Assembly (NCBI GenBank): GCA_003518745.1
Contig: DOYB01000251.1
Span: forward strand, 1-8,312
Direction of reading: 5' to 3'
Length of the DNA stretch: 8,312 bases
From: Selenomonas sp.
Lineage (GTDB): Bacteria > Bacillota > Negativicutes > Selenomonadales > Selenomonadaceae
Part shown: positions 7,226-8,312 of the stretch, one piece after another
How positions within the stretch are numbered: position 1 is the stretch's first letter
Layout of the letters: each line of letters starts with the position of its first letter
The notes under the pieces: model-generated
What the model saw: the letters and a program-made list of their open reading frames with translations, nothing else
The model's database searches: none
What the model was told of the DNA's origin: nothing
Program-made: the position numbers and the translations under genes

Positions 7226-7348
7226 ATGAGACGTTCTAACGGTTGTGCAAAGGGATGGACGTTCCATAAGAATAGCAATCTGAAAAACTGGTGGACGGAG
7301 GAAGATTATGCTGCTTTCCGTACCCGCAATGACAGGATATTTGCGTGA
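7226..7348 (+). pseudogene. Fossil of a peptidase M13 (neprilysin/PepO-like) gene
   Basis: This frame encodes FHKNSNLKNWWTEEDYAAF (7262-7318) followed by RTRNDRIFA and a stop. It closely resembles the conserved stretch just after the HExxH zinc motif of M13 metallopeptidases, typically of the form FDKDGNLxNWWTxEDYxxF followed by a Cys/Asn-Asp-x-hydrophobic segment. Neither HExxH nor the downstream ExxxD motif is present, and the piece is only about 40 codons in a family of roughly 630-700 residues. The local ATG at 7226 has no Shine-Dalgarno. I read it as a leftover of a deleted peptidase gene. The resemblance rests on recalled family features only. Confidence 0.6.
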
Positions 7349-7402
7349 TTAAAATGGTGGTAAAGCAAATGTCAGAAATCAACAGAATAAGGAGAATGCG
7401 AA

Positions 7403-8152
7403 ATGATTATTGCAGGTACCGAATCATTTTTCCTTCCCGGAAATGGGGAAAAGGAAGCCGTGCTTTTGTTGCAGGGCTTCGCCGGAAATACTGCCGAGCT
7501 TCTTCCTTTGGGCAATTTCCTTAATGCCCAGGGATATGCTGTGCTTGCACCAAGACTCCCGGGGCATGGAACAACCGCAGAAGATATGCTCCGTACGAAT
7601 GCAGAAGATTGGCTGGATGCCGTACGGGATGCTTACGCTGTTCTGAAGGGCTTTGCGCAAGATATTGTGGTTGTCGGTGCCTCCATGGGAGGAAGCCTTG
7701 CCTTGTTATTGGCGGCGGAAAAACAGGTGAAGGGGATTGTGGCCTTGGCAGCACCTATTTTCATTGCGCAGGAACAAGGCATATCGGCCCTTCCTCCCAA
7801 GGAAATGCTATCGCCTTCGGATTTCACGCCCGAAATGGAACGCAAGCTTGAAAATGTCCCTCCGGCCGCTAATTTGATTTATAATAAAATACCCCTTCTG
7901 TCTGTCTATGACCTTCTTGATGTGATAGAGCGCACTAAAAACTGTTTGCCCCAAATTACGGTTCCATCTTTGATCATTCATGGAAATGCCGATACTATGG
8001 CAGCGGTTGAAAGTGCCAGCTATATTGTCGATCACATTGGCAGCAGCCGGAAGGAAATAGTTTTACTGGATGGAGAGGGGCATTTGCTTCCCTTGATGGA
8101 GGGACGAGAGAATATTTTCAAGAAAATCGTAACATTTGTTGATACGCTTTGA
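7403..8152 (+). CDS. Alpha/beta hydrolase, Est30-like carboxylesterase
   Basis: A 249-aa cytoplasmic serine hydrolase, the usual length for Est30-type carboxylesterases and monoacylglycerol-lipase-like enzymes. It lacks a signal peptide. Features in order are LLLQGFAGNTAEL (21-33, oxyanion loop), APRLPGHGTT (49-58), the nucleophile elbow GASMGG (92-97, Ser94), a small cap region (about 118-180), the acid in IIHGNADTM (191-199, Asp197) and the catalytic His in GEGHLLPL (224-231, His227). The spacing Ser94/Asp197/His227 fits an intact triad. The common HGF of the oxyanion loop is QGF here. AAGGAG (7389-7394), 8 nt before the ATG, supports the start. It is separated by 231 bp from the phosphatase gene and by 49 bp from the next gene, so it may be cotranscribed with the latter. 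The substrate is probably short-chain or monoacyl esters, but nothing in the window fixes it. Confidence 0.88.
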   Translation: MIIAGTESFFLPGNGEKEAVLLLQGFAGNTAELLPLGNFLNAQGYAVLAPRLPGHGTTAEDMLRTNAEDWLDAVRDAYAVLKGFAQDIVVVGASMGGSLALLLAAEKQVKGIVALAAPIFIAQEQGISALPPKEMLSPSDFTPEMERKLENVPPAANLIYNKIPLLSVYDLLDVIERTKNCLPQITVPSLIIHGNADTMAAVESASYIVDHIGSSRKEIVLLDGEGHLLPLMEGRENIFKKIVTFVDTL

Positions 8153-8201
8153 TTTTTTGAGCAATGTAGACCAAGTAATGTTGGGGAGCATAGGAGGAAA
8201 T

Positions 8202-8312
8202 ATGGCAATACAGAGAAAACAATGCCTGTATCTGATGCTGGCCATTGTTTTTTTCATGACAGGGCAAAGCCATTTAGCCCATGGTGTTGCCGTTATTCCT
8301 GGGGATGCTCGG
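8202..8312 (+). CDS. Start of an exported protein, cut by the window edge
   Basis: Only 37 codons are visible. AGGAGG (8192-8197) lies 4 nt before the ATG. The N-terminus (MAIQRKQC) is followed by a hydrophobic core (LYLMLAIVFFMTG) and a candidate signal-peptidase site after GVA near residue 30. No lipobox is placed correctly. The mature part (VIPGDAR) is too short to identify a family. It lies 49 bp after the hydrolase with no clear terminator between, so the two may share a transcript. Confidence 0.7.
   Translation, partial: MAIQRKQCLYLMLAIVFFMTGQSHLAHGVAVIPGDAR

Noticed and set aside
7187..7240. Short ORF beginning ATGCCGACCAAG after the phosphatase gene
   Set aside because: Only 17 codons, no Shine-Dalgarno, and it overlaps the frame with M13 similarity.
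7341..7375. Possible promoter for the hydrolase near TAAAAT
   Set aside because: TAAAAT is a fair -10, but no -35 hexamer is correctly spaced and the TG extension is offset by one base.
8153..8201. Terminator after the hydrolase (run of Ts in GATTTTTTG)
   Set aside because: No hairpin precedes the T-run, so the downstream gene may be cotranscribed.

Overview
The window (about 50% GC by eye) most likely comes from a diderm firmicute of the class Negativicutes, a relative of Selenomonas. This is an inference from combined traits. Every intact gene has a strong Gram-positive-type Shine-Dalgarno sequence (AAGGAG or similar). Alongside these are clearly outer-membrane and periplasmic products: an autotransporter whose barrel ends in Phe, and a secreted UshA-type nucleotidase. 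The regulator is a firmicute-style RsbU/SpoIIE phosphatase. No rRNA, tRNA, CRISPR array, transposase or phage gene was seen.

Layout: (1) Minus strand, 101-1642: a secreted 5'-nucleotidase/metallophosphatase. Its GNH motif reads GNQ, so the usual catalytic His is missing. Bases 1-100 hold nothing I can assign. (2) Divergent intergenic region, 1643-2001: an imperfect inverted repeat (1808-1833), a separate half-site (1763-1767) and an extended -10 box (1863-1871) facing right. (3) Plus strand, 2002-4515: an 837-residue autotransporter with a roughly 29-residue repeated passenger and a C-terminal beta-barrel. (4) 4548-4868: what looks like a gene remnant. It has the last membrane segment of a MATE-like transporter, a linker, and only the final G-box end of an RsbW-type ATPase. 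(5) 4961-7171: an intact periplasmic-sensor (Cache-like)/HAMP/PP2C-SpoIIE phosphatase. (6) 7172-7402: a spacer containing a C-terminal fossil of a peptidase M13 (neprilysin/PepO) gene. (7) 7403-8152: an Est30-like alpha/beta hydrolase. (8) 8202 to the window edge: the signal-peptide start of another exported protein.

Functionally this looks like envelope and stress-signalling genes next to each other rather than one pathway. The most thought-provoking part is 4548-7171. An RsbU-type phosphatase normally opposes an RsbW-type kinase through a STAS-domain protein. Here the phosphatase is intact, while the neighbouring kinase-like ATPase survives only as its C-terminus. With the M13 fossil, there are two degraded genes within 3 kb, which suggests repeated rearrangement downstream of the autotransporter. 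I do not see a complete, previously undescribed system. The leads most worth checking are the eroded MATE-ATPase remnant, the His-to-Gln nucleotidase and the intergenic palindrome.
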